A DNA stretch of 8,707 nt, from the NCBI GenBank assembly GCA_005893365.1, contig VBPB01000040.1, positions 1 through 8,707 on the forward strand, read 5' to 3'. This DNA comes from Candidatus Eiseniibacteriota bacterium. Its GTDB lineage: Bacteria > Eisenbacteria > RBG-16-71-46. Of this stretch, positions 1-7,120 are shown piece after piece; the stretch's first letter is position 1, and each line of letters opens with the position of its first letter. Made by a program: the position numbers and the translations under genes. The notes below the pieces were generated by a model, which saw only the letters and a program-made list of their open reading frames with translations, was not told the DNA's origin and made no database searches.

Positions 1-174
1 GAACTCCTGGCCGCCGCCACCCGCAAACGCAGGCCCGAGATCGAGCAGCTGCTGGCCGCACGCTTCCCACGACCGGATGTCCCTACCCAGGTGCCGCCGG
101 TTGGGCGCGGCGGCCGCGCCTGGGCTATGCTCGGCGCCCGCGCGACTCCCCGCGCGATCGGAGGAGAGCCTGCC
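1..174. other. Upstream region, no gene proven
   Basis: All three forward frames are open over the first 90 bases. The frame in phase with the downstream lipoprotein reads as a helix-like stretch rich in Ala, Leu, Glu and Arg (for example RPEIEQLLAARFPRP) and has no stop before the lipoprotein start. It could be the C-terminal end of an upstream gene that lost or misread its stop, or simply non-coding GC-rich DNA. I do not recognise a family. The right half holds a promoter-like pair and a ribosome binding site for the next gene, described separately. Confidence 0.3.
101..131 (+). promoter_or_regulatory. Possible sigma70-type promoter for the lipoprotein gene
   Basis: TTGGGC at 101-106 resembles a -35 box, and TATGCT at 126-131 resembles a -10 box (TATAAT). 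The spacer is 19 bases, longer than the ideal 17, so the pair is weak. Its support is that TATGCT is one of few TA-containing hexamers in this GC-rich stretch, and that it lies about 45 bases upstream of a gene with a good ribosome binding site. Confidence 0.3.
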
Positions 175-603
175 ATGATGTTCGCCCGTCCCCGCCTGCG
201 GGGATTGGTCGCCCTGTCGTTGCTGGCGGCCACCGGGTGCACCACGATCCGCGAGATCCCAAGGGATGGCTACGACGCCGCGCCGGAGCGGCACCACGTG
301 GTCGTGGTGACGCGCGACGGGAGCCGGCAGGAGTTCGACGACGCGCGGGTGGCGGGGGACAGCCTGACCGGCTACATCGAGCGCGACAACCAGAGCGGGA
401 TCCCCGAGTACCGCTCGGTCGTGATCGCGCTCGACGACATCGAGCACCTGTCCGCCAAGCGGGTGGACTGGTACCGCACCGCGCTCGCCGGCGGCGTGTC
501 GCTGGGCGCGGTCGTCGCCGTGGCGCTGAGCCGGCACAAGGGGGCGGCGGTGACGCCGCCCGACATCACGCCACCGTGTTCCGATCCGCCCTGCCCCCCC
601 TGA
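175..603 (+). CDS. Small hypothetical lipoprotein
   Basis: A 142-residue protein starting at ATG 175 (a second ATG follows at 178), with a GAGGAGA ribosome binding site at 161-167. It begins with a classic lipoprotein signal: basic MMFARPRLRG, a hydrophobic core, then LLAATGC with the lipidated Cys at residue 22. The mature part has a beta-rich stretch (HHVVVVTRDGSRQEF, ARVAGDSLTGYI, SVVIALDDIEHLSAKRVD). This pattern is common in small lipoproteins of Gemmatimonadota-like and related bacteria, where a short SH3-like or Lsm-like barrel is followed by a hydrophobic segment. Here that segment is TALAGGVSLGAVVAVAL, about residues 101-117. The tail is rich in proline and has two further cysteines (PPCSDPPCPP). 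Function is unknown. An earlier in-frame GTG at 91 lacks a ribosome binding site and would bury the signal peptide, so I reject it. Confidence 0.8.
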   Translation: MMFARPRLRGLVALSLLAATGCTTIREIPRDGYDAAPERHHVVVVTRDGSRQEFDDARVAGDSLTGYIERDNQSGIPEYRSVVIALDDIEHLSAKRVDWYRTALAGGVSLGAVVAVALSRHKGAAVTPPDITPPCSDPPCPP

Positions 604-624
604 GCGCCGGCGCCCTGCGCCCGA

Positions 625-644
625 CCGCCGCCAAGACGCGGCGG
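625..644 (+). terminator. GC hairpin after the lipoprotein gene, weak terminator candidate
   Basis: CCGCCGC (625-631) and GCGGCGG (638-644) form a perfect 7-bp stem with a 6-base loop, 21 bases after the lipoprotein stop. No T-tract follows, so this is not a canonical intrinsic terminator. In such GC-rich DNA a stem like this can arise by chance. Confidence 0.25.
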
Positions 645-679
645 CGCGGGCCCGCCCCCCCAGGCGCGGCGGCGGGCGC

Positions 680-2128
680 GTGACCTCGACCGTGCGGCGC
701 TGGTGGCAGGACTGGACCCAGGGCGCCCCCGAGGCCGCGGTCGCGCGCGCGCGCCTCGTGCTGGCCGGCCACGCCTGGCCCGAGGCCGCGCTCGCGGTGC
801 TGGCGCGGCTGCGCGAGGGCGGGCACGCCGCGTATCTCGTGGGGGGCACGGTGCGCGACGCGCTGCTGGGTCGCGATCCGGGTGCCGAGATCGATGTCGC
901 CACCGACCTCAAGCCGGAGCAGGTCGCCACGCGCTTCGCCCACGTCGTCCCGACCGGGATGCGGCATGGGACGGTCACGATCCTGGAAGGCGGGGTCACG
1001 TTCGAGTGCACGACCTTCCGCCGCGAGGGCGCCTACTCGGACGCCCGCCGGCCCGACACGGTGGAGTTCACCACCGACCCGCTGGCCGATCTCGACCGCC
1101 GCGACCTGACCGTGAACGCGCTGGCGTGGGATCCGGCCGCGGCGGCGCTGCTCGATCCGCACGCGGGCGCCCTCGACCTGGAGCGGCGCGTGCTGCGCGC
1201 GGTGGGCGAGCCGCTCGACCGGTTCCGCGAGGACGCGCTGCGGCCGCTGCGCGTGGCCCGCTTCGCCGCGACCCTGGAGATGGAGCCCGACCCGCCGCTG
1301 CGGGCGGCGCTCGCCGCCCTCGGCCGGCCGGAGAGCGATTACGCGGGGGCGACCGTGGCCGCCGAGCGGGTGCGGGCCGAGTTCGACCGGATGCTGCGGG
1401 CGCGCGAACCCTCGCGCGGGCTCGAGGTGCTGCGCGAGGCGGGGCTGCTGGGTCTCTGGCTGCCCGAGCTCGAGCGCTGCCGCGGCGTCCCGCAGAACCG
1501 GTTCCACGCTTACGACGTCTATTTCCACAGCCTGTACACCTGCGACGCCGCGCCGGCCGCCAAGCTCGACGTCCGCTGGGCGGCACTGCTGCACGACATC
1601 GGCAAGCCGGACACGCGCGTCGACCACGGCGGCGAGGGCACCTTCTACAACCATCAGTTCGTCGGCGCCGAGCTGGCCGACCGCCTGCTGGAACGCCTGC
1701 GCTTCCCGCTCGAGCGGCGCGCCCGGATCGTGCACCTGGTGCGCGAGCACATGTTCGACTACCGGCCCGGCTGGAGCGACGCGGCCCTGCGGCGCTGGCT
1801 GCGCCGGGTCGGGCCCGACCAAGTGGCGGACCTGTTCGACCTGCGCATCGCCGACACCCTCGGCAACGGGCTGCGCCAGGGCTTTCCGACCGCGCTCGAA
1901 GACATGCGCCGGCGCATCCAGGGGTTGCTCGCCGCCGAGCGCGCGCTGCGCGTCACCGACCTCGCGGTCGACGGCCGCGACGTGATGCGCGAGCTGGCCC
2001 TGCCGCCGGGACGGGCGGTGGGCGAGGCGCTGGAGGCGATGCTGGAGGAGGTGTTGGACGACCCGTCCCGCAACACGCGCGAGCACCTGCTCGCCCGTTT
2101 GCGCGAGCGACGCGTCACGAACGCTTGA
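680..2128 (+). CDS. cca: CCA-adding tRNA nucleotidyltransferase with HD domain
   Basis: A 482-residue class II tRNA nucleotidyltransferase, which adds or repairs the 3' CCA of tRNA using CTP and ATP without a template. Visible motifs in order: GGTVRD at 55-60, the catalytic carboxylate motif EIDVAT at 70-75, FRRE at 113-116, RRDLTVNAL at 140-148, the nucleotide-selecting EDxxR (EDALR) at 184-188 followed by RVARFA, and an HD phosphohydrolase domain with LLHDIGKP at 303-310. The HD domain suggests extra phosphatase or phosphodiesterase activity, as in the E. coli-type enzyme. Start GTG 680 lacks a clear ribosome binding site; an in-frame GTG four codons on is an alternative. The first catalytic Asp, usual in this class, is Glu70 here. 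The gene stands 76 bases after the lipoprotein gene and its stop overlaps the next promoter. Family assignment is secure. Confidence 0.95.
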   Translation: MTSTVRRWWQDWTQGAPEAAVARARLVLAGHAWPEAALAVLARLREGGHAAYLVGGTVRDALLGRDPGAEIDVATDLKPEQVATRFAHVVPTGMRHGTVTILEGGVTFECTTFRREGAYSDARRPDTVEFTTDPLADLDRRDLTVNALAWDPAAAALLDPHAGALDLERRVLRAVGEPLDRFREDALRPLRVARFAATLEMEPDPPLRAALAALGRPESDYAGATVAAERVRAEFDRMLRAREPSRGLEVLREAGLLGLWLPELERCRGVPQNRFHAYDVYFHSLYTCDAAPAAKLDVRWAALLHDIGKPDTRVDHGGEGTFYNHQFVGAELADRLLERLRFPLERRARIVHLVREHMFDYRPGWSDAALRRWLRRVGPDQVADLFDLRIADTLGNGLRQGFPTALEDMRRRIQGLLAAERALRVTDLAVDGRDVMRELALPPGRAVGEALEAMLEEVLDDPSRNTREHLLARLRERRVTNA

Positions 2129-2154
2129 CACCCTTCACGACAGCCCCGTATTCT
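2125..2154 (+). promoter_or_regulatory. Strong sigma70-type promoter for the ispB-rsfS-argS-pfkB cluster
   Basis: A perfect -35 box TTGACA (2125-2130) and a -10 box TATTCT (2149-2154) are separated by 18 bases. The -35 box overlaps the TGA stop of cca (2126-2128). Transcription would start near 2161, giving a leader of about 50 bases. It is the best promoter match in the window. Confidence 0.65.
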
Positions 2155-2213
2155 GCGGCCCGCAAAGGAGTAGGGGCTGCCCCTTCCCGCCCCGCGCGAA
2201 TCCCGTGATCCCA

Positions 2214-3188
2214 ATGTCCGCGGTCCAGAAGCCGGTGCGGCGCGAGCTGGAGCGGGTGCAAACCCATCTCCGGGAGCTTTTCCGTACCCCGATCCCGATC
2301 CTGAACGAGGTCGGCGGTCACGTGCTCGCCACGCGCGGCAAGAAATTCCGCCCGACGCTGCTGCTGCTCACCGCGCGGCTCCGCGGTCACCTCGGGCGGG
2401 AGGCGGTGCTGTGCGCCACGGTGGTCGAGATGGTGCACGCCGCGGCCCTGATCCACGACGACTCGGTGGACAAGAGCGGCCTGCGCCGCGGGCTCCCCAC
2501 CGTGAACGGACTGTGGACCGACGAGATGGCGATCATCATGGGCGACTACCTCTACGCCCAGGCGATGGCGACGCTGGTCACCCACAAGCTCGACACGCCG
2601 ATGGGCATCCTGGCGCGGGTGGTGACCGAGATGTCCTGCGGCGAGGCGCTGGAGTTCCAGTACGCTTACGACCTCGACGTGACCGAGGCCAAGTACGAGG
2701 AGCTGATCCGCGCCAAGACTGGCTCGCTCATCGGCGCGGCCACCGAGATCGGGGCCGGGCTCAACGGCGGGGGGGCGGACCGCAAGCGCCGCTCGCGCTA
2801 CCGGCGGTTCGGCGAGACCGTCGGGCTGGCGTTCCAGATCATCGACGACCTGTTCGACTACCTGGCCGATCCCGAGGTCACCGGCAAGCCGTCCGGGTCC
2901 GACCTGGCCGCGGGCAAGGTGACGCTGCCGCTGATCGCGGCCCTGCGCCAGGCCACCGAGGTGAACCGGCGCCGCCTGCGCCGGCTGGCGCTGCGCAAGC
3001 GCTGGACCGCCGACCAATGGCGCCAGCTGCGGTCGCTGATCGAGGTGAGCGGCGGGTTCGAATACGCCCGCGCCCGGGCGCTGATGCACGCGGACGCCGC
3101 GCGCCGGATCCTGGACGGCGAGCCGGAAGGCGCGGCCCGCACCGCCCTGGATCGGGCGATCGACTACGCGGTCGGCCGCGACCACTGA
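2214..3188 (+). CDS. ispB: Trans-polyprenyl diphosphate synthase (octaprenyl/heptaprenyl type)
   Basis: This all-alpha class I prenyltransferase condenses isopentenyl diphosphate onto an allylic diphosphate to make the long side chain of quinones, or another polyprenyl carrier. Counting from ATG 2214 (324 residues), it shows GKKFRP at 42-47, the first aspartate-rich motif DDSVD at 82-86 with LRRG following, the KTGSLIGAA segment at 168-176, and the second aspartate-rich motif in QIIDDLFDY at 208-216, followed by GKPSGSDLAAGKVTLPLI. All metal-binding aspartates are present. Length fits the family. Bulky VEMVHAA residues before the first motif fit a long-chain product, but chain length cannot be read reliably. 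The start could also be GTG 2205; neither has a good ribosome binding site. The AAAGGAG at 2164-2170 is too far upstream and is followed by a tiny GGGGCTGCCCC hairpin. It is first in its operon, 37 bases before rsfS. Confidence 0.92.
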   Translation: MSAVQKPVRRELERVQTHLRELFRTPIPILNEVGGHVLATRGKKFRPTLLLLTARLRGHLGREAVLCATVVEMVHAAALIHDDSVDKSGLRRGLPTVNGLWTDEMAIIMGDYLYAQAMATLVTHKLDTPMGILARVVTEMSCGEALEFQYAYDLDVTEAKYEELIRAKTGSLIGAATEIGAGLNGGGADRKRRSRYRRFGETVGLAFQIIDDLFDYLADPEVTGKPSGSDLAAGKVTLPLIAALRQATEVNRRRLRRLALRKRWTADQWRQLRSLIEVSGGFEYARARALMHADAARRILDGEPEGAARTALDRAIDYAVGRDH

Positions 3189-3225
3189 CCGGGACCCCGT
3201 CCGCGCCCATGGAAGCCGCCCCGCT

Positions 3226-3612
3226 TTGACCGTCCGCCAGCGCGCGCCCTCGCGACCCGGAGCGCTTCGGCTGCTGCGCGCGGCCGCGACCGCCGCCGCC
3301 GCCAAGAAGGCGATCGACCCGGTGGCCCTCGACCTGCGCGCCCTGGCCGGGGTCGCCGACTACTTCCTCATCTGCTCGGCCGGCAGCGAGGTGCAGGTGA
3401 AGGCCATCGCCGAGGCCGTCGAGGAGAAGCTCCACGAGCATGGCGCCACCCCCTGGCACGTCGAGGGGCTGAGCGGCCGGCGCTGGGTGCTGCTGGACTA
3501 CGTCGAGATGGTGGTGCACGTCTTCCACGCCAAGACGCGGGAGTACTACCTGCTCGAGCGGTTGTGGGGCGACGCCCGGAAGGTGGACCTTGGTCTGGAA
3601 GACGCTGACTGA
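3226..3612 (+). CDS. rsfS: Ribosomal silencing factor RsfS
   Basis: A 128-residue protein of the RsfS (Iojap/YbeB) family. RsfS binds ribosomal protein uL14 on the large subunit and blocks subunit joining, lowering translation in starvation or stationary phase. Family hallmarks are KKAIDPVALDLRALAGVADYF (27-47), then SEVQVKAIAEAVEEKL, GLSGRRWVLLDY and VVHVFHAKTREYYLLERLW. Start is TTG 3226, with a modest GGAAG ribosome binding site ending 10 bases upstream. It gives an arginine-rich N-terminal extension of about 12 residues compared with typical members, and I see no other usable in-frame start. Its 3' end overlaps the argS start by 23 bases, which suggests coupled translation. Confidence 0.9.
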   Translation: MTVRQRAPSRPGALRLLRAAATAAAAKKAIDPVALDLRALAGVADYFLICSAGSEVQVKAIAEAVEEKLHEHGATPWHVEGLSGRRWVLLDYVEMVVHVFHAKTREYYLLERLWGDARKVDLGLEDAD

Positions 3613-5279
3613 CGGCCTCGCCGAAGCGCTGCGCCAGGCCGGCCTCCACACCCCCGAGCGCGTCGCGCGCATCGAGCTGGCGGTGCCGCGCGAGGCCGCG
3701 CACGGCGACTGGACCACCAACCTCGCGCTGACGCTGGCCAAGGAGGTGGGCCAGCCCCCGCGGGCGCTGGCCGAGGTGCTCGCCGCGCACTTCCCGCGCG
3801 ATCCCGCCGTCATCGCCGAGGTGACGGTGGCCGGTCCCGGGTTCCTCAACTTCCGCTACGCCCCGGCGTTCCTGGCGACGCTCCCGGCCCTGGTCCTGAC
3901 CGAGGGCGGGGCCTTCGGCCGCTCGACCCTGGCGCCCGCCACCCACATCCTGGTGGAGTACGTGAGCGCCAACCCGACCGGTCCGCTCAACGTGGTCAAC
4001 GCGCGCGCGGCGGCGGTCTGGGCGACTCTGGTGAGGCTGCTGCAGGCGGTGGGCCATACCGCCGATGGCGAATTCTACGTGAACTACGCCGGCCGCCAGG
4101 TCGATCTCCTGGGCGAGCCCCGAGGACGGCTATCAGGGCGCGTACGTGCGCGACCTGGCCGCGCGCCTGCCGGAGGGCGAAGGACGGGCTGCCCTGACGC
4201 GGCCGGGCGGCTCGTCGTGGTTCCGGGACCAGGCGCTCGAGCGCGTGCTCGAGTGGCAGAAGGCCGACCTGCGCGAGTACGGGGTCACGTTCGCGCGCTG
4301 GTTCCGCGAGTCGGTGCTGCACCGCTCGGAGGCGGTCGCCGACACGCTGCGCGAGCTCCAGGCGCGCGACGTGGTCTACCGGTCGGTGGAGCCCGAGACC
4401 GGCGCCGACCCCTCCGAGCGGCAAGAGGAGGGGGCCGCCCCGATGAGCAAGGCGACCTGGCTGCGCAGCAGCCGGTACGGCGACGAGAAGGACCGCGTGC
4501 TGGTGCGGGGCAACGGCCTGCCCACCTACCTGCTGCCCGACATCGCCTACCACCGCGACAAGCGGGCGCGGGGGTTCCGGCACGCCATCGACCTCTGGGG
4601 CCCCGACCACCACGGCCACGTGGCGCGCATGCAGGCCGCGCTGTCGGCCCTCGGCCAGGAGCCGGACTTCCTCGAGGTGCTGATCGTCCAGCAGGTGAAT
4701 CTCCTGTCGGGCGGCCAGCCGGTCAAGATGAGCAAGCGCGCCGGCGAGTTCATCACGCTGCGCGACCTCATGGACGACGTGGGGCCCGACTGCGCCAAGT
4801 TCTTCTTCCTGATGCGCTCGACCAGCGCCCACCTGGACTTCGACCTCGACCTGGCCAAGCGCCAGAACGACGAGAACCCGGCCTACTACGTGCAGTACGC
4901 GCACGCCCGCATCGCCTCGCTGCTGCGCTTCGCGGCCGAGAAGGGAATGGCGCCGGCGGCCTCGGGCCCGCTGCCGGAGGCCGAGATCGCGATCCCCGAG
5001 GTGGCGGCCCTGATCCGCAAGCTGGCCACGTTCCCCGAGGTGGTGCGCGGGGCGGCGGTGGCGCGCGAGCCGCACCGCATCCCCACGTTCCTGATCGAGA
5101 CCGCCGCCGAGTTCCACCGCTTCTACCACGCCTGCCGCGTGGTCACCGAGGACGACGCCCGCTCGCGCGCGCGGCTGATGCTGGCCGGGGCCACCCGCCA
5201 GGTGATCGCCAACGGCCTGGCGCTGATGGGGGTCTCGGCCCCTGAGCGGATGGAGCGCGCCGCGGAGGGGCCTGAGTGA
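3590..5279 (+). CDS. argS: Arginyl-tRNA synthetase, frame broken near 4113-4120
   Basis: A class I aminoacyl-tRNA synthetase that charges tRNA-Arg. The N-terminal part is read from TTG 3590 (AAGG at 3580-3583, inside rsfS) to about 4117, 176 residues. It has the tRNA-binding N domain (HGDWTTNLALTLAKEVGQPP) and the start of the catalytic fold (EYVSANPTGP). The reading then continues one frame over from about 4116 (SPEDGYQGAYVRDLA) to the stop at 5277-5279, 387 residues. This part holds KMSKR at 4725-4739, LLPDIAYHRDK, DLWGPDHHGH and the DALR anticodon-binding domain (YYVQYAHARI, LMGVSAPERM). Most ArgS proteins have about 15-20 residues between the GE and PEDGY segments that meet here, so a 3n+2 base deletion is likely. 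The HIGH motif reads NVVN (134-137), and the usual NDAG reads NYAG. It may be a pseudogene, an assembly error in an essential gene, or a divergent enzyme. It overlaps the next gene by four bases. Confidence 0.88.
4109..4127 (+). other. Frameshift/deletion junction in argS
   Basis: Up to about 4117 the upstream frame reads DLLGE; beyond this it decays into arginine- and proline-rich nonsense. The next frame over gives a perfect ArgS continuation, SPEDGYQGAYVRD, from 4116. The segment that normally separates these two parts is absent. Both the shift and the missing residues are explained by one deletion of 3n+2 bases, possibly between short GGCGAG-type repeats. Confidence 0.75.
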
Positions 5280-6205
5280 CGGCGCCCGCCGACATCCTGG
5301 TGGTGGGGTCGGTGGCGCTCGACTCGGTGCGCACCCCCTACGGCCAGGTCGAGGAGGCGCTGGGCGGCTCGGCCTCGTACTTCTCGCTCTCGGCCAGCCA
5401 CTTCTCGCGCGTGCGGGTGGTGGCGGTGGTGGGCGAGGACTTCCCCGGCCGGTACCGCGGCCAGCTCGAGGCGCGCGGGGTGGACCTGAGCGGCGTGGAG
5501 ACGGCCGCCGGCCGCACCTTCCGCTGGCGCGGCGAGTACATGGCGGAGCTGGGCCACGCCCATACGCTCGAGACCCAGCTCAACGTCTTCTCGACCTTCC
5601 ATCCCCATCTCGGCCCGGAGCACACCCGCGCGCCGTTCGTGTTCCTGGCCAACATCGATCCCGATCTCCAGCTCGAGGTGCTGACGCAGATGAAGGCGCC
5701 CCGGCGGGTCCTCTCCGACACCATGAACTACTGGATCGCCCGCAAGCCGGACCGGGTGGTCGAGGTGCTGCGCCGCGTGGACGTGGCGCTGCTCAACGAG
5801 GAGGAAGCGCGGGCGCTCTCGGGGGAGACCCAGCTCGCCGCCGCCGCCGACCGGCTGATCGAGCAGGGGGCGCGCGCGGTCATCATCAAGAAGGGCGAGC
5901 ACGGGGCCCTCTACCGCTCGCCGGAGGAGATGTTCATCACCCCGGCGTTCCCGTTGCCCACGCTGCGGGACCCGACCGGGGCCGGGGACTCCTTCGCCGG
6001 GGGATTCCTGGGCTGGCTCGCCCGCTCGGGCCGCCTCGACGGCGACTCGCTCCGCCAGGGACTGGCCTGTGGTGCCGCGATGGCCTCGCTGGCCATCGAG
6101 TCGTTCAGCCCGCAGCGGCTGATCGAGACCACGCCCGCCGAGATCGGCGACCGGGTGGCCGCCCTCCACCGCATGGTGTCCTTCCGCCTCGATCCGATCT
6201 TCTAG
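5276..6205 (+). CDS. PfkB-family sugar kinase
   Basis: A 309-residue ribokinase/PfkB-family kinase, which transfers phosphate from ATP to a sugar or nucleoside hydroxyl. Seen in order: ILVVGSVALDSV at the N-terminus, the substrate-binding GGSASYFSLSA at 30-40, VVGEDFPGRY, the NxxE magnesium motif in LLNEEEA (N174 to E177), IIKKGEHGAL at 203-212, and the anion-hole and catalytic-base signature DPTGAGDSFAGG at 232-243 with Asp238 as base. The substrate cannot be read from sequence. The protein resembles a widespread uncharacterised PfkB group with conserved TFRW and LNVFSTF segments, not the classical ribokinases or fructokinases. Start GTG 5276 overlaps the argS stop as GTGA and has GGAGGGG at 5264-5270, so translation is probably coupled. 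It is the last gene of the cluster. Confidence 0.9.
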   Translation: MTAPADILVVGSVALDSVRTPYGQVEEALGGSASYFSLSASHFSRVRVVAVVGEDFPGRYRGQLEARGVDLSGVETAAGRTFRWRGEYMAELGHAHTLETQLNVFSTFHPHLGPEHTRAPFVFLANIDPDLQLEVLTQMKAPRRVLSDTMNYWIARKPDRVVEVLRRVDVALLNEEEARALSGETQLAAAADRLIEQGARAVIIKKGEHGALYRSPEEMFITPAFPLPTLRDPTGAGDSFAGGFLGWLARSGRLDGDSLRQGLACGAAMASLAIESFSPQRLIETTPAEIGDRVAALHRMVSFRLDPIF

Positions 6206-6291
6206 AGCCGGGACGGGCGGCGGCGGGGAGCCGGGCGGAGGCGGCCGGCGGCGTGGGGCGATGGTTCGCGGGCTCGACGGTCTTCCGTAGT

Positions 6292-6324
6292 CCGACGGGT
6301 GGGCCGTGTGCTAGGCTCCGTCGG
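6292..6324 (+). promoter_or_regulatory. Hairpin with possible extended -10 box before the CTG-start gene
   Basis: CCGACGG (6292-6298) and CCGTCGG (6318-6324) are a perfect inverted repeat. Inside it, GGCC (6302-6305) can pair with GGCT (6314-6317). The loop side contains TGCTAGGCT (6309-6317), which looks like an extended -10 element (TGnTAGGCT) with no clear -35. No T-run follows, so a terminator for the kinase gene is less likely than a promoter with an overlapping operator. The rest of 6206-6356 is GC-rich with nothing else I can support. Confidence 0.35.
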
Positions 6325-6340
6325 TTCGCCTCCAGTCAGG

Positions 6341-6347
6341 AAGGAGG
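6341..6347 (+). promoter_or_regulatory. Ribosome binding site that decides a CTG start
   Basis: AAGGAGG is followed nine bases later by CTG 6357 in the frame of the downstream protein. No ATG, GTG or TTG lies in that frame between the upstream stop (TAG 6312-6314) and GTG 6426, which itself has no ribosome binding site. Confidence 0.55.
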
Positions 6348-6356
6348 GCCCACGCC

Positions 6357-7118
6357 CTGACTCTCGACACCTCGCGGGCATCATGGACGATCAAGGCTGA
6401 AACCGCCATCCGCGCCCTGCGCGATGTGGACGGCGCCAGCGTGCAGGCGGAAGGGGATGAGATCCGTGAGATCCACATCCTCACCCGCTCGAACCGGCCG
6501 CCGAAGCAGATCGTCCGGGACGTGCAGACCGTCCTGCTGACCTCGTTCAACCGCTCGATCGACTATCGGGTGGTCTCGGTCGCCTACAGCAAGGGCGAGC
6601 CGGCGGCGGTGGCTACGGCCCCGGCCGCGTCCGGCCCGCGGGTCACCCTCGGGCGCGAGGCCGAGCACGAGGGGCGAGAGGTGAGCACGGACCGGGACCG
6701 CATCCGCTTCACCAGCGTCAACCTGTTCGTCTCGGGCGCGCGCACCCAGGCCCAGGTCGAGTTGTCCTGGAAGGGCCTGCTGAGGATGGGCAGCGCCTCG
6801 GGCTGGAGCACGCGCGAGGGGGCGCACCGGTTGATCGCCCAGGCCACGCTGGCCGGCGTCCAGGAATACCTCGAGCCGGAGGTCGCCCTCGGCATCGAGC
6901 AGGTGGAATTCGTGCGGGTCGGGAGACGCCGCGTGGTGCTGGTGGCGCTGGCCCTGATCGCGCATCGGCAGGAGAAGGGCCTGGTCGGCAGCTGCACCGT
7001 GGACCAGGACGTCCAGCAGGCGGTCGTGCTCGCCACGCTGGCGGCGTTGAACCGTGTGGTCGGCGGGCTCCCGACGCGTGAGCCCACCGAGTACGTGTTG
7101 AGACCGACATCGGACTAG
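6357..7118 (+). CDS. Conserved-type hypothetical protein, probable CTG start
   Basis: A 253-residue soluble protein if started at CTG 6357. The N-terminal part (TIKAETAIRALRDVDGASV, EIREIHILT, PPKQIVRDVQTVLLTSF, YRVVSVAY) reads as a small alpha/beta domain, possibly ACT-like or ferredoxin-like. A low-complexity Ala/Pro linker follows (about residues 82-95). The C-terminal half seems to contain two similar units: AQVELSWKGLL...IAQATLAGVQEYL and VLVALALIAHRQEKGLVGSCTV...VVLATLAALNRVV. Each has beta strands followed by an ATLxxxx helix. The same general layout occurs in uncharacterised proteins of several Gram-positive and candidate-phylum bacteria, from memory and without a firm family name. 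No signal peptide or membrane segment is seen. Starting at GTG 6426 would delete the first helix, so the upstream start is preferred. It lies 98 bases before the 18-residue peptide gene. Confidence 0.7.
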   Translation: MTLDTSRASWTIKAETAIRALRDVDGASVQAEGDEIREIHILTRSNRPPKQIVRDVQTVLLTSFNRSIDYRVVSVAYSKGEPAAVATAPAASGPRVTLGREAEHEGREVSTDRDRIRFTSVNLFVSGARTQAQVELSWKGLLRMGSASGWSTREGAHRLIAQATLAGVQEYLEPEVALGIEQVEFVRVGRRRVVLVALALIAHRQEKGLVGSCTVDQDVQQAVVLATLAALNRVVGGLPTREPTEYVLRPTSD

Positions 7119-7120
7119 GA

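Noticed and set aside
566..2131. Long antisense ORF (521 codons) opposite cca
   Set aside because: It mirrors the GC-rich third positions of cca, has a low-complexity Arg/Ala/Gly/His composition and no recognisable domain, while the + strand has every CCA-enzyme motif.
703..2208. Second + strand frame through cca, Arg/Ala/Gly-rich
   Set aside because: It is the out-of-phase reading of cca and has no family features.
3209..3229. Tiny ORF MEAAPL overlapping the rsfS start
   Set aside because: Six codons with no ribosome binding site; it is the tail of an out-of-phase frame.
2115..3305. Antisense ORF (396 codons) opposite the polyprenyl synthase
   Set aside because: Shadow of a clearly assigned + strand gene; no start signal or domain.
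4118..5245. Continuation of the argS N-terminal frame beyond the junction
   Set aside because: After 4117 the product becomes low-complexity Arg/Pro/Gly sequence; the true ArgS continuation is in the next frame.
3996..6169. Antisense ORFs opposite argS and the sugar kinase
   Set aside because: The composition is a mirror of GC-rich codons, and motifs are all on the + strand.
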